From Branchiostoma belcheri (lineage: Eukaryota > Chordata > Leptocardii > Amphioxiformes > Branchiostomatidae), in NCBI RefSeq assembly GCF_001625305.1, contig NW_017804231.1, forward strand, positions 1,043,984-1,107,983: DNA of 64,000 nt. The letters are read 5' to 3'. Shown here piece by piece: positions 1-14,200 of the stretch. The position numbers were made by a program, and so were the translations under genes. The notes beneath the pieces are model-generated. The model did not search any database, was not told the DNA's origin, and saw nothing but the letters and a program-made list of their open reading frames with translations. Numbering within the stretch: position 1 is the stretch's first letter; each line of letters opens with the position of its first letter.

Positions 1-1
1 C

Positions 2-655
2 AACATCACCCAGCTCAGGCCACTGTTCCGCTACATGAAGAATGACTTAGACAGGCTGCAGATTCGCTGTATCAACGCCCAGCACGGATGCTCGGTCGTA
101 TGCGAACTGGAAAACATTTCCAAACACGAGAGAGAGTGTGGCTTCGTGTCTGTCTGCTGTCCCAACATGGGATGCTCCACTATCGTGGAGCGCCGCAACC
201 TCGATGTGCACCTGAACATTTGCGACTTCCGCTGTAAGGAGTGCCCGCGGGGGTGTGGCATGCAGATACTGAACCACGACGACGCTGAACACAACTGCAT
301 AGCGGAGCTCCGCACGGAGGTCGAGCTCCTGCGAGCCGAGATGATCTGCAAGTTGGAAGACCAGCGTCGCGAGATGGAGTCGCGTTTAGACTCGCAGCGC
401 CGACACATGGTCCAACGGGAGGGCCTGCTACAAGCCGAGGTCGACGACCTCAAAGGACAGGTGACCCGCATCATGCAAGAGATGCGCTCGCTGATGGAAA
501 TCGAGCGGCAGCGGCGGCAGGACCTGGAACGGGCGGAGCTCGAGAAGCGGGAGCTCGTCGAGCTTATCAAAGGTATCCCACGGGAGGGGTCAGAAAGCAT
601 CAAGAGCGTTACCTGTAGTCGATGCAAGAGAAGCGAGAGGATAACTATTATATAA
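2..655 (+). CDS. RNF41/NRDP1-like TRAF-type zinc-finger protein, 3' end (partial)
   Basis: The frame is open from the window edge to a TAA at 653-655, so this is the terminal coding exon of a gene that begins upstream. The first residues (ITQLRPLFRYMKNDLDRLQI) resemble the linker after a RING finger in RNF41/RNF151-type ubiquitin ligases. Two TRAF-type zinc-finger-like stretches follow, with Cys/His spacing such as C-INAQHG-C, H-ERE-C, H-LNI-C and C-KECPRG-C. Next comes a long charged coiled coil, roughly residues 100-185 of the visible part, rich in E, R, L and Q. The protein ends in a short tail with a CxxC (SVTCSRCKRSERITII). Family knowledge suggests a cytosolic E3 ligase or adaptor in which RING and zinc fingers pick substrates and the coiled coil oligomerises. 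The RING itself lies outside the window, so ligase activity is inferred. Confidence 0.75.
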   Translation, partial: NITQLRPLFRYMKNDLDRLQIRCINAQHGCSVVCELENISKHERECGFVSVCCPNMGCSTIVERRNLDVHLNICDFRCKECPRGCGMQILNHDDAEHNCIAELRTEVELLRAEMICKLEDQRREMESRLDSQRRHMVQREGLLQAEVDDLKGQVTRIMQEMRSLMEIERQRRQDLERAELEKRELVELIKGIPREGSESIKSVTCSRCKRSERITII

Positions 656-3600
656 GGTTAGACGTTCGCTGTTATGTGGTGTGTCGTGCATTTTGTCCTA
701 ACACGTTTTTGTTGGTGGCCAATCATAATATCTCTTCCCTTACTAACCCTTATAATATTAGCATCTATGTTTAGTTTCACCACTAATATACATTATGTCA
801 GTAAGCCATTTTATTTTTGCCAATTCAATATACTAAAACTTACTAATTAGGAATAGCCAAAACTTCATCATTACCGCTTTTAAACACTTTTTAGAGCAGT
901 CACGTTTTTCCTTTTTTTCACACATGTGACACCAATATGTCACATGATAGAGGCTTCAACAATGCTCATTCAGGAAAATGACACATTCTTTTTGCACAAC
1001 AGAAGCCACGGTCTGATGCAACAGGTGGTATTTCTATACAACTTGTAGCACCAAAAAAAAAAGGAGTTATAAGTAGCTCAGACCTCTCGTCCAACAACAT
1101 TCTCTGACCTAAATTGCTGCTATTGTTACAACAGGTGAATAAGGTTACGCCATGTAACTTGATTCTTAACTTTGAGCCCTGCGCTACGCACCACGCCTGC
1201 TAATTGTTCAGCCCACGCTATCCTAAGTGGGACTGACAACTTTTTAAGTACTTAGAAAAATACAGTATCAAGCACGCTTCCACTGTTTGCAGATCCAACG
1301 TAAATCTACAGGCAAACATGTTTTGTTCCAGAAAATACGGCAGATACTCAGAACCTTGTTTGCTATTCCTTGCATCTTAGGAACAGAGAAGGGTCTTGTC
1401 CTTCTTTGGGTCTTCTTGTAAGATTATTGCCGGGAAAAGTGAACATCGTACAAAATCCTTTGTTGCATCCTTGGTCTTCTTCAAAAGGCCATTTTGTCTC
1501 TGATTCTCATGGTTACACAGACCAGTTTAACCCAAAACCTTTTAAAAGGATTATGGTAAATTTACTGTAGCCATTTTGGTTGCAACTTCTAGGGCTGTCC
1601 TAAAAGTAGCCATTAAAAGCTCTTGCATGGGTTTGTAGATGATATGTACAATGTATGCTAGTAGTAGTTAAGTGCATTGTGAAATGGTAGTACATGGTTC
1701 ACAAGGCCATAAAACAGCATGGGGTAAAAGGGGTTTGTTTGGAGTCCCCGCAAGGTTTTCCATTGACAGGTGCACCTGTTGTTACATGTACAATGTACAA
1801 GCATTATGGGTCCAGCTGGTGTGAAGGGTATAGAGATATGCCATAACCATCTGTTACTAATGGTACCCAGCTTTCACTATCAATATCATGACAGTCTTTT
1901 CAAAATATAAGTTACTGTCACTCAAACTACAAAACAAAGGAACAATGGAGTTGTCTTCATAGATATATAGAACACCATGATTGTTGCCAAAAATCATGCT
2001 CCCAAATTTACTAGACTCAAGTCAAGCCCCCACCCCATCCTTCTGACATCTGTGACCTTTGCTTCATCCTCAAGGTCATTGTCATTATCATTTAAGAACG
2101 ACCTTCATTCTCTGTAAAGACGCTGTGATGTGTTAACAAACGGATTGGCATAAATGGAAATGTGTCGTGAGACTTGTATTGTTAAATTCCATCATTTTAC
2201 TATCTTACTCAATAATTCATCATTTAACAGACTCTTCTTAATCCGCCTTCTTTACCAAACACAATGTTACCATTCTTCCTAATGTCATACCTGTAGGCCT
2301 GTCTTTGAATCTAACCTTTACCAAATCTTTACTTACATCTCTTGATGCATTTAGGGAAGTTTAAAAAAAACTAAAAAAAAAGAAGAATATTGTTTGGGTT
2401 GAATTACAAAGCTGTATTAAGTAGAGTGGGGGAATTGAACTGAGAAAATAAGAAAATTCATACATTCAGAAGAACGATTAAAAAATTCAATAATCGGTAA
2501 AAAAATGGTTAATGTTACACCCCTATATTCTAATTCCTGTATATTCCCGTTGCTGGTCAAATGAAGTAAATATGTGATGCGTAAATGCAGCTGGGTTTCT
2601 ACTGTCAGCATATCAAGTGCATAAAACTACAAACTGCATTATTTTAGCCGAAAACAACAGGTACAATGTATAACGGAAGCTGGACATAAGAAAAAGGCTT
2701 CTAAGAGGAATTTCCTTTGTGGAATACTGTTTTGTAACGTTACTAATGAGCCGAAAACTCGCCGCTGCCTTTCCAAAGTGTTCAACTGCACAGCCATCCT
2801 GAGTATGTTTACCTTTTCCATTGTAAGAAAGAATGTCCTCTGAACTGTTTTCCAGACAAAATATGCTGACTATGGTAAGATTGTGTGTAAAAATGCGCCT
2901 GACGAAGATTTTATGTTAAGACAACTTAGTGAAGTCATTTTGCCATTCATATCTCCCATTCTGCCCTAGTTAGGTGTGACAGGAAGCATCTATTGTTGTG
3001 TTTTTGTTAAGCTGAATGTATATTCAATAGTCTTCAGAAGACATAAATAGTCGACATCATTTAGGTGTCTTAAAATTCCGAGGCTTTCTCTCCACAAAAC
3101 ACTAGCATAGTAAGCATAGTAAACCCACGCCACCATATCCAGTGCTACAAATGTATTCTGCACTGTGTTTACTTCTAGAATGGCATATCATTTAAAACTC
3201 AGTATAGACTTAAAAGGTTGACTGGCTAAGGAATTTTTCTGACATGTGGACATTCTAATAGCTTTCTTAGTAAAGTGCTTAGTATTGTCCAATCTAAGAA
3301 CTTTTCCTTAAAAAATAGCAGTAGCAGTACATGTTTTGCCTCTTGAGTTATACCCACCATCTTTTTGTTTTTCCTGCTAAAACAAATGTAACTCTATAGA
3401 CATCTAATTAATCTCGTCAGAAAGCCATTTCCAAGTTCATCTGCTCCAGTAATCCTCCTGATATCCCAAACATCGGTAACCCATAGCAACAGGATAGATT
3501 AAAGGTCACAGCGACAGTCCTGATTGATTTATTTAATCCTGAACTTGAGAAGAGTCATCCCACACAATCTATCTCCATATGTGCAATCACTCTTTCCAAA

Positions 3601-6600
3601 GATTAAGATCAAATGTATTTTGTCAAAGTCAGAAGGTTATCAGATGGTGGGAAATTTGGAAGGAAGCCCCCACATGACAGATTAGTTGATACAACAAGTT
3701 GAAGTAATCACCCAGTGATTAAAACGTACAGATGTTTGGACTGTTCCAAATGATTTTGTAGGGGTTGGAGAGTTTGTTCTTGAACTTGACGTTTTCTGGG
3801 ATTATAACCTTATGCTGATACTCTAGGCTTTTCCCTTCAATTACCTCTACCTCTTATGAAATTTTTGTCATCAGTGTAGCAGTGTTATCATTTCTAGATT
3901 TAATTAGATAATGATGAGAATAAATCATAATTGGTATCTTTCAAAAAACGTAAAGAGCAGTTGTAAATTGTAATGATGGTAGAAAATAGGAATAACCTTA
4001 TTCTGGATGAGAGGAACGTGAAGCATTATAATAATAATAACACGTAACTATTTCTTTATAGATTAAAATGTCGTCTTCAGTTTTAATAGGAGATACCGGT
4101 ATGTGTTCAAAGGGGATTTTCACGTTACATAAGGTTCAAAGCCTGAAATCCAGTCTTGTTTAGTATATCTATAGCTGACAAGGTTGGGTTTCAGGCTGCC
4201 AGGTTCATCCCTGAATGTCTAAGCCATTGTTGACACTGATGCCTTCAAACATTTAAGAGCCACACCCTATTTAGGGCTTTTACGCCAATTTCAAAGACAT
4301 CAAAGACTGTCAGATAAACCCACTTAACCCTCAGCTAAAGTGGCACAGAAAGACTGGAAAGCCTAACTTCTGATTGAGGGAGACATGGCAAGGGCTAGAG
4401 ACACATCTGGGTGTGGTTGAAACATTCCAGTCATAGTAGTTTGTTTCACAAGTGGATTTGCAAAGCATGTGCTTGAATTTTGGAACAGCTACTTATAACT
4501 AAACTACAAAATGTCGGGGAAAGGTAAAGAATCTGTCCTCAGATAATAAGCTTTTCAGTACAATGTAGTCTCGTCACATCTCACATTTTTCAGTTATGCA
4601 AGCACACCAGGTCATCCTTTTCGATAAGTGTGTTGTGTTCTTTTACATGCAGTTCAGAAGCTCCTACATACAATGGGCCACTGGCATAAAATACTACTGT
4701 CAACATATATTATAAGCAGATAATAGAGGCAAACTCACATTTGACATGAGGTCTTGGGGTCAATATTTATCTACAAAATGTGAGAATCTCTCTGTATTGA
4801 TTAGAATCAATGTTTTAAATGATTTGGAAACAAAGTGCAAAGTGTTCCAAAGGATTGACATATACCACCTGTTACAGGTAGTGTCATATGTTTCACCCAG
4901 AAACAATGGTCTAAAAATAGAAAGATTTCTATCTGGTTGACCCCTGACCCCAACAGTAAGTTAGACATATTATGCAGCGTGTTCAGGTGTTGGCTGGGTC
5001 AGACAACAAAAGATTTAGGACTGGTCCAAAAATCTCTGCGGAGGAGGAAGAAATTGGCTTTGATTTGTGAAAATTTTAGAAGAATGTGGGAGTCGAGAAT
5101 GTCTTTTCCTTCAAAACACTTTTGTTTCATTTGTTATTGAAATAAAGTTATTGGAATGATTTAATGATAATGATAGCAATAATATTTACCCCTAAGGTAA
5201 TTTGGAATAGTCCAAAAGAGGAGCTTTTACTAGAAATTACATCTACATGATCATGATGGTATTTAATTATTAATGCGATGGTTTCAGACCTTTTCATCAT
5301 GCTTTGTGCCGTCTGAAATTTCCATCAATCATTTGTTCGCCACCAGGAAATTACTCAATGTTATTGGGCCTGTCTCGTTGCTAAGGAAGTATGGTCTGGG
5401 TTTCATGCATAATGTCGTATACATGTACACATGTATGTATGCTGCAGTACACTGAGTGAGTAAAGGAATTGTTCATTCAACTGTCATGTCAGAGTGTATA
5501 GATGACCCAAATATAAGCTTCTTCGGTTCTTGTCTTTGAAGTTACTGACAACAAACATAAAAGTAAACAAACTATAGGTTGTATGGGGAATTTTAATCCC
5601 ATTTTGAAAATTTTAGAATTCCATTGTATCCCCCACCCCCTTCAATTCAGATTGATTTTTGATTTTGAAAGTAGTAACTGTTGTATACGTTTTACTAAAT
5701 ATTTTGTTCTTCCCAAATACACATAGTTTTTCTTCACAAAGGTCACAAAGGTGAACATCCTGCCTAGTTCTCTAGTCTAATGAACAAGCCCTAAAGTTTC
5801 TTTTGCGGTTCCTTTGTTCCTCAACCTACCTGTGTGTCACACAAAGGAGAGGAAGAGCAACAATAAATCTTGCACACACCTGTGTGTGTAAGGACTAAAT
5901 GAGGTGGACATACAATAGTTTTATGTGACTATGATTATACCTTTTAGCACCAAAATACAGTCACTACCTTCATGTTGTGGGTTAAATCTCTTTGATCATC
6001 ATCAATTTTGATCCAGAGGCCTAAAGGTCCCAAACAGTATGAAAAAGATGTCCCAAATGGACACTGAAATGTTCAGATGATATAAAAACGGATTGTCAGA
6101 ACAGTGTCGAGGTAAAACTTACAAATTGTGAATCAGACTTTTTTCTTTTAAAAGGAAGAGATCACTGGAATGGAAAACAGCAATAATAAGACATGTTTTG
6201 TTGCATCTGCTACAATCGCAACAAAATATTGACTGTCTTGTGCTACTGAGAAAAAAATACCGCACATCGATATCCTGAAAAATTCTTGGTTCATGGCCTG
6301 AGGTTATGTTGCGTACAGGTATTGTCTTCAAAAAACATCAGAGGGACAAACACTAATGATTGATGGGCGGGATATTTGACAGATCTCAAACCTTGTTTCA
6401 TAACAATTTCTTCATGATTTTTAGGAGGTAGTCAAAGTTAACCTTTCAATGTGATTTGAAAGAGTGATACCATAATCAACATTAATAATAACATTATACT
6501 CTTCGTTAGGTTTGCAAATCCTAAACTTACTAAATACCTTTAATGGCCTTTTTACTGAATTACTGGGTAGATCATGATTTGTAACAGGAGTATGAGAGTG

Positions 6601-7600
6601 ACAGGTCCTTCAGGCGGCTCAGGCCTGGCTGACAATAGTGATTGTCCTCTGTTGTAGATTTTCACAGGTGGTTTGGCAGGTAGGGAGGTCGTGAGAACAA
6701 AACAATTAAGACAGCTTTCTCTTCACCTATTAGAAGGGGATGGGGCTAGGGCATGTCTTCACTACTCATTTTTGCCAAAGGTACAAGAATGCATGTAGAG
6801 ATGGAATGTATCACAATCTCGTTTTTGCTTTCTGAAAACCGTCTACAGTTGTGTCAACAGTTATCATGTAAAGAAGGACAAAAGCTATGTCCTGCTCAAT
6901 GTACTAGAGAAATCCTTTAACTCTTTTTGACATTTACTATGAACAGTAGACCATCACTTGATGTCCTGTTGTAAGGACTGCAACCCTTTCCAGTAGCATG
7001 CAAGTTGGATGAGTGAAATGCAGCCAGCTGGCGTAACCTTTTGGCCCTTTGAAGTGATAACCACTGAACTGTGCATGCTACAACCTGCATAGCTGGCAAT
7101 ACTACTAAACTGATGCTGTTACAGATAACAGAAAGCCTTATAGCTAAAGCCTTAAGGTTATAGTTGTGCAATTGTTTGTATACTCTAGTTGTTTTGCATT
7201 GTCAGCATTTCTGTGTCACCTGCTAACAAGATGCCAGGATGTCTACCGTATTCTACAGCCATTTGTATGTATTAATTTTGAGCGGAATCCACACAGAACC
7301 ATTTCTTAACTTATTGCTTCTGACCATTAGGGCAGAATGCCAGGAGTCTCTTGGGAATGTACCCATCCATCCTTATTCCGTAGTGTGTACAAAAGCTAAT
7401 TGTTCTTGCCACATTCACTGGATAACATGCCAGGTATTTTTGTAACAGTTGTTTTTTCTACATCTCATGCCATATTCTTTGTCAACAATTGTTACCAAAA
7501 AGTTGTTAAGCAGCACATGAAAAGGTGACTTATACATTTAGATGATACATATGCAGGTAATGTAAATCCAAAAATGATACACAGGAAGTCAATCACCTTC
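656..7600. other. gene-poor stretch, no coding feature supported
   Basis: This AT-rich DNA has only short unsupported reading frames of about 60-85 codons without domain signatures. It probably holds the 3'UTR of the RNF41-like gene followed by intergenic sequence. I saw no splice-compatible chain of exons on either strand, and no tRNA or rRNA. Confidence 0.5.
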
Positions 7601-7642
7601 GTTTTAAAGTTTAATCCCAATGTAGTCGGTTCCTTTTAACTC

Positions 7643-8010
7643 CGAACGGCTTATAACAACGCCTTTAGAATATTGTTTTCATATGGAAAATTTGAGAGCG
7701 CCAGTCGAATGTTTGTGACTGAGGTTGTCGATACCTTCGATGCTCGCAGACGTAAACTAACACACTCTTTCACCAATCGGCTCCTCAACAGTAATAACAG
7801 TATCATAAAACTCGCAATCCACTCAGACTTATCATCCACCAGTCACTACTGGGATCACTATATCGGCCTAGTCTACCGGTAAGGCCTTTCCCGTTTGTAT
7901 ATGTACCGAACCCTACCATTTTTACTATGTGTGCACCTTGTTATTTTAATTGTTTGTCTACTATGGGCCAATTTGCGCCTGAAATAAAGAATAAAGATAA
8001 AGATTTTAAT
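7643..8010 (+). mobile_element. LINE 3'-end fragment (C terminus of reverse transcriptase ORF)
   Basis: The frame from 7649 to the TAA at 7880-7882 reads AYNNAFRILFSYGKFESASR and continues with a D-x-x-x-RRRKL segment. This is the typical C-terminal tail of CR1/Jockey-type LINE reverse transcriptases (YNNAFR, SAS-MF, then a cluster of R/K). About 100 bp downstream the sequence becomes a repetitive AATAAAGATAAAG-like tail at 7984-8005, as expected for a LINE 3' end. The fragment is 5'-truncated and not functional. The clade cannot be fixed by eye. Confidence 0.6.
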
Positions 8011-11000
8011 CAAATTGCAGTATCAGGTGGTTTTGGTCCTTCCTCTGTTAAATTATTCAGAACATTGCATCTCAAGGGGGTCCTGGATACTTTGTCATAG
8101 CTCTTACAGGTTAGAGCACAGGATTATAAGTTATATTTACTGAAGTATCACTGATCTGGGGATTTATCCCGTGGGACCTTTCATGTGGTCGAGAGAGGAT
8201 CAGGACTTTGTTGGTCTACAGTTACCGTGGACAACAGGTCTTGAGCATTTCAGGATACATCATAATACATTGTACAATCATGTAATTGTAGGTCTATATA
8301 TCCTACTGAAAGGTTGTTTTTTTTTCTATAGAACATTGGCATATATTGTTTCTGGAATATTTCATAACCTTCTCCCTGCTGCCTAACCCAATTATTACCA
8401 ATACAAAACTGGTAAACAGACCTAACACTTGTTAATCTTCAGTTGGTGTACATGTACATGTTCCAATGTGTCATAAAGTAAGGACCTTGTATGATGTTTT
8501 GCAGGAGAGAGGGCTTGGGTTCTTCTTATATTTTATATAATTATTATGTTGGAAGGATTGGAACTACTCCATGACATTTCACCCTCTGATGTCCAGTCTA
8601 GAAGTGTTGTAAAATTGGTAATGGAAAAAAGATGGTGTTTTAGACATCTGGTGTTTCCATTCTTATGAATGTATTTTTTTCCTGTTTTTCAGATGTCCAT
8701 GACAAGTTGTTGACATGAGGAGGCCGTATGATGTGGTACCAATAAAAATGTCACGTGATCTACCCATGCTGGTCGGTGCTAGTTCTGTCCACAGTGGACC
8801 GGGAGAGGGCCAGGCCAGGACAACTCTTTGGTTGACATTTCTACAATGGAAAATTAGAGGTCTTAACCTTCAGCACACTGAAGCATCCATTTGGCTACAA
8901 ATTCTTTAAAACTAATAATTTTTAATTTGTGTACATTTTTATGTCCCATAATGACATCATTTGATACCAGTTTCCTTTTGCTGGGTAATTTACATGTAGT
9001 TAAACTTATTTCAGCCTAGCTATTATCTTTGTCAAGTGAAACAGGGCCAAAATGGAAGGCAATTCAGGTTTATGAATAATCTTCCTTTCTTGTATTCTTC
9101 AATATCTCAAGTGGGTGTTGCCATCCTTAAAAAGTATTTTGGTAAGGCCAGAATGTTTTAGTTCATGTTTAAGTTATTATCACAGAGGTGCAAGCCCATG
9201 TGTAATATTAATATCATATAGAGAAAAAGCTAAGACATGGTAATATCAGAGAGGCACAAAATAGTATATACACGTGCCTTATAGTGATGTACTGTGAAAC
9301 ATACTTGTAAAAATTTACTCTCATCCAAGTTTGATAGTAAAATGTAAGTACGTTTTAGAAGTAAACTTTTTAATCAAGCATCATTTTTATTTTTCAGCCT
9401 TTTGAATGACAAGATGTGTTACATGTGTAAGCTTGGATGTAGCACAAGTTTCTCATGTGAATTTTTATTACTCTATGGGAGTAATAAAGATGTAGCACTT
9501 ATATGTGTTATATGAACAAGGTCTGAATAACAGGATTGACCAGGACTTAAACACTAAATTTAAAGCACGTGTGTAAAAAGGAGGAGACAGTGATTATACT
9601 TGTATAGAATAGAGTTGGAGAATACTAGCATGGCTCAAAATATAGACTAAAAAAACAATAATAATGTTTGGCTAACACTACATATAATGGTGCAATCTCT
9701 TGCATGTTTTATTGTAAAACAGTTGCACAAAGCATATACCAATCCTTAAACTCATCCACTGCCACAAGACTCAAGAGCAGTGGGAGAACAATTGTGTTCC
9801 AGTTGCTGTTAGGGCTAAGGCATGTATGAAAACACAACAGTTACAACTCTGCAGGAATGCCGTAGCAAACCGTAGTGCCTTTTACAATGTGTTGATACAG
9901 ATGACAAAAATAGATGGCTTCACAAACAATTGTTGGATACAAAAATTCACAAGTGACTTTTGTGACAGGTCTGCATGTTACTAGAAACCTCAGGTGGTTC
10001 AAGAACTATAATGTGGTCTAATCATGCCACCTAGCAGAATGTTACAGAACTGCATTGAGCTGTTCCTATATCACCAGTTGGCAGGACACTGTACCTTGTA
10101 CCAGTTAGGCTTTGATCTGCTCAGATACCTTGGTGCTTCATGTCAAATGAATACAGTATACATGATTCATTGTCACTTTGTGAAAATAAATATTAGTATT
10201 TATGATTCATAATACTGTTAACACCATTACAACATGAATATTCTGTTCAATTACAATTTTAACTCTTGTACCTTGTTAGAAGTATCTAGCATCCTTCTTA
10301 TCATTTATAAGGTGCTTTTTTAAATCTTTTGTACTGTCAGTTATCAAGAAACTAAACATAATTGTGCTTCTGCCAGTTTAATCACTATACTGTCGCCTGC
10401 CTACACATCATTGTACACATGACATTTTGTTTATCATATTTGACATAAGTGCAGCAAGCACTGGTAACATTTGCAAAGTCTAGTTATCTTATGTAGCTGT
10501 TAATTCCAGTTTTAGGATTTTTTTTAAGTCATGGCTATCCCAGGTGTTTGTTATTTATGTTCATGTACAATGTTACCATGATAATTTATTGGAATTCTAC
10601 AGTGGTACCTAATAAAACGTACATCTGTTATTAATAAGAATGTGTGTTTGATTTTTTTTTTCATTTCCCAAAGCTTTAAAGTAATATGTCACTAAAAGAT
10701 GTGTGAGAAGAGTTGGTGTGACTTGTCAATCGATTATCAGAATAGTGGTGATAATAATAAGGATCATGGGTGTGGGGGTGGGGGTGGAGAAAGGTTTAAA
10801 GGTTTACTGTTGGCTGAAGGATTTTCCAGACTAACATCTGCTTGCTGATTGTTAGCGGACCTGTTTTGTGCGTCACCTAGCGTTTCGTGTATGCAGCACA
10901 GATTGGTCGTCAAGAACTTGCCTTTTCCAACATAAATAATTTAATACGCTCAATTTTTAAAGACGAATGTGCTCCATGACGTTACCTACTCGATCTTTCC

Positions 11001-11232
11001 ATCAAGTTAGGACCGTTGATATGTGTTCTTCATCAAATTTCAAAGAGATCGATTATTTATATCGTCCCATGATCCCCAAGTTCAGGGGTCGACGGACCGA
11101 AACTTGTGACGTGGTTTACTTCCGCTTTTGTGTTACCTGCAAAACTTCTCACCAGTGTTTGTTTACAGCCCAGCAGGTCTACATAACAACCGCACAGAAC
11201 TTTCCATCAGTCAGTGTAGATCTAGTAAAGCC
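8011..11232. other. intergenic sequence and probable 5' flank of PARP gene 1
   Basis: No coding exon could be supported. The DNA is AT-rich up to about 10960, with a short G-rich run near 10770-10790. From about 10960 it becomes more balanced in composition. The segment just before the ATG at 11233 is probably 5'UTR of the PARP-like gene, as the frame is open upstream from 11128 but the good Kozak start (GCCATGG) is at 11233. Confidence 0.45.
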
Positions 11233-14200
11233 ATGGCGGGAAGAGGACAGCCGTCTCCTCGTCGGGCTCCGATTGGCGGGAGGGGACGAGGACGCGCCCC
11301 GACGACTTCTGCAAGGTTGCCCCTAGCCTGTACCTGGTACAACAACCGACATAAAGGCTGCAGCAAGGGCCACACCTGTACGTTCCTGCACGTCTGTCAG
11401 TTCTACCTGAAAGGAGAGTGCAGGTTCGGCGCACAACGCTGTTCTTTCTCCCACAACCTGCACGATTCGCAGCCCATTGGGGTTCTGAGTGATTTCGGGA
11501 TCGACGCTTCGCAACCTGAGAGTTTCCTACTGGAGATGTACAGGTTTAATGTGCCGGTCGGGGCAACTCCACCCAGGAGCGCACAGCTCGCCGCCATGCC
11601 TGCGGCTAGGAAACGAATGCCGAGTGGGGGAGGAGGTTCCGCCGGACAGGGGGACGACGGTACGGGGCAGGGCACGGAGATCTGCACTTTTAACCTGAGG
11701 AGCAGGTGAGACCAAAGCCGGAATTCACAGGCATACACACAGACTCATCATACACAAACGCTCGCACTGGTACATCCCTTGCCACATGAATGATTCTGCG
11801 CACCATACACCCCGGAAATGTAGTTAACATTCGACGCGAATGTTGCTTAGTTCATGGTTGAATTCTTACTTAACATCTCTATATCGTGAGGATTGCTATA
11901 GATGCTTTCGCAGACTTTGAGGACTGTTAAGAACTTTTGTAGGGGTCCTTCAACAACAATCTATTGTGCTATCATATTGCAATTAGTCGTGACATATATA
12001 TATATTTCACCCACAAGGTGCTCCTTCGCTGACACCTGTCACAACTGGCACTGTGCCATGCCCTACCAGTGGCAGTATCGCCATCCTGGGAACGAGAGCT
12101 GGAAAAACTATGACGACGATTTGAATATCTTCATAGAGAAGCATTTCTGTGATGTCAGCAAGGAAGACTGCGAGTTCGACTTAAACATGTAAGGGGCCAA
12201 TATTTTAATGTTATAATATAATAAAGACCGATATCTGAATATTATGATATGTCTAAACACTATTATAGTTACATTGTGCGTGTGTCTGTGTGTGTATGTT
12301 TAACGTTACAAGTATTATTTTACTGGGTGAGTAACCTTTATACACGTATGCTATATCTCAGTTGTCTAACGGATCTTCTCTGACAACGGCTTTGCTAGTA
12401 ATAAGTCAATTTTGTAAGTCTATAACGTTACACCTAGATTAAAGTTTACGGTCACTTACGCCCAAAACACAGTTACTCATTCAACTGGATATGATTTTGG
12501 AAACGATCAGACGCTTCAGGTAGTATCCACTATCTTTCGTCAATGATACTGGAGAATCTTAGAAAAGCGGATTTATAAGAGGGCCTGCATGCCCTTTTTC
12601 GTTAACCGTTATGGGCTATTTAAATTCACCGTTAATCGTTGCCGACCCGCTCTAATTCAACGTTAAGCGTTATCAGTATATTCATCGTGAAGCGTTATTG
12701 GTCGTTTTAATTCAACGTAAAACGTTATTTGTCATCCTAAATTCAGCGTTAAGCGTTAATGAATAATTCTTCGTTACGCCTAATTTTGCCTTTCAAAGTG
12801 CAGGAAAATGCGTCATTGAAGGTTTAAAAATACAAAATTTCCCGGGGGAGAATGCCCCCGGACCCCCTACATTGGCCATTGGCGAGCGACTCGCGCTCCT
12901 GCGCTCGGTCCCCTTCGGCTCTAGCCAGCACCAGTTTCCCGTTAATTACCAGAAGGACCGACAAACACTCTCAACACCATGATTTGCCTCTCAAAATGCG
13001 GGAAATTGCGTTTTTGAAGGCTTAGAAATCCTAAAGTGACCCCCTCAGATTGCGAGCCTGTCAAAATCCATCGGTAAAAACTGGGCGTACGGAAAAAGGC
13101 AAGCTGGGTAGAGCCTTGGCCGACGTCGACTTGGACTCCCCTTTATTTGTGGACGCACTCGGGGACCAGGGCAGGTGGGGAACACATGTAAGGTGTAATT
13201 TTGTCAGTGATCACCTTTCCTCACAAAGCGAGATACCAAATCCAGTGCAGCTCGAAAAAAAGCCTGTCAATTTACCGTTAAGCATTGCCGACCGTCCTGA
13301 ATTTACCGTTAAACGATATCGGCCCTGCTGAATTTACCGTTAACCGTTGCCAGGACCCCCCCATGCAGACCCTCTTATAAGCACGAACTATTGATTGACG
13401 CTCATTTGTTTGTTTTAGGAATCAGTATGTGTTGAACTTCAAGGACATGAAGACAAGGTCGCAACAGGGCCCCTCGTCCTTGCTTCAGCGCCTGTGGAAC
13501 ACCGGTACCGCTGTGGAGATAGAGACCGAGGTGCGGAGGCTGACCACGCCGTCGTGGGGGGCCAAGCCTGCCGGGTACCCGTTCGTGACGGAGTGGCTGT
13601 GGTACTGGCAGGACGTGGACGGGACGTGGGTGGAATACGGGCAGATGGTGAGACTTTTATTATGAAGCGGACAGCTATGATAGGATAGGAAATTTTTTAA
13701 GTCTTTTTGATTTAGTACATCAAGAATAGAATTATTACCTCCTGGTACGGAGGTATTGTTTTAAGGTATATTTGAATGCATTAGATCGAGTGACAGGAAA
13801 GGTGATTTGGTTACCACAGATTGACCTTAAGGACAAATTGGAAGGAATTGATGACTCCGCACAGCATGTCACTCACTTTGGACCTGTTCCCAACCGTGAA
13901 GGTTTCTGTCCTACAACTTGTTCATCCCTCGTGGTCGAGGATGACCAATGGCCTTGGTTCCTTCTGTCATACTACTGTTTGTCCGTCCGTCTGTCTGTCT
14001 GTCAGATGGTTAGTGTCTGTCTTTATATATATGTCTGTCCGTCTGTCTGTCTGTCTGTATGTTCGTTCGGCCGTCCGTCTTTCTTTATATGCATGTCCGT
14101 CCGTCCGGCTGGCTGTCTGGCATGGCGAGATAATGTATGCCAGTCTTACATAAATCGCCAGTTATGAACATATTAAACCTTTGTTACAACATTGTATTTA

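Noticed and set aside
31..627. Minus-strand frame of 198 codons opposite the RNF41-like exon
   Set aside because: It is a shadow of the real plus-strand exon. The Ser/Arg-rich composition has no domain sense.
13772..14167. 131-codon frame with many Cys, Val and Ser
   Set aside because: It results from the TCTG/TCCG microsatellite in a PARP intron.
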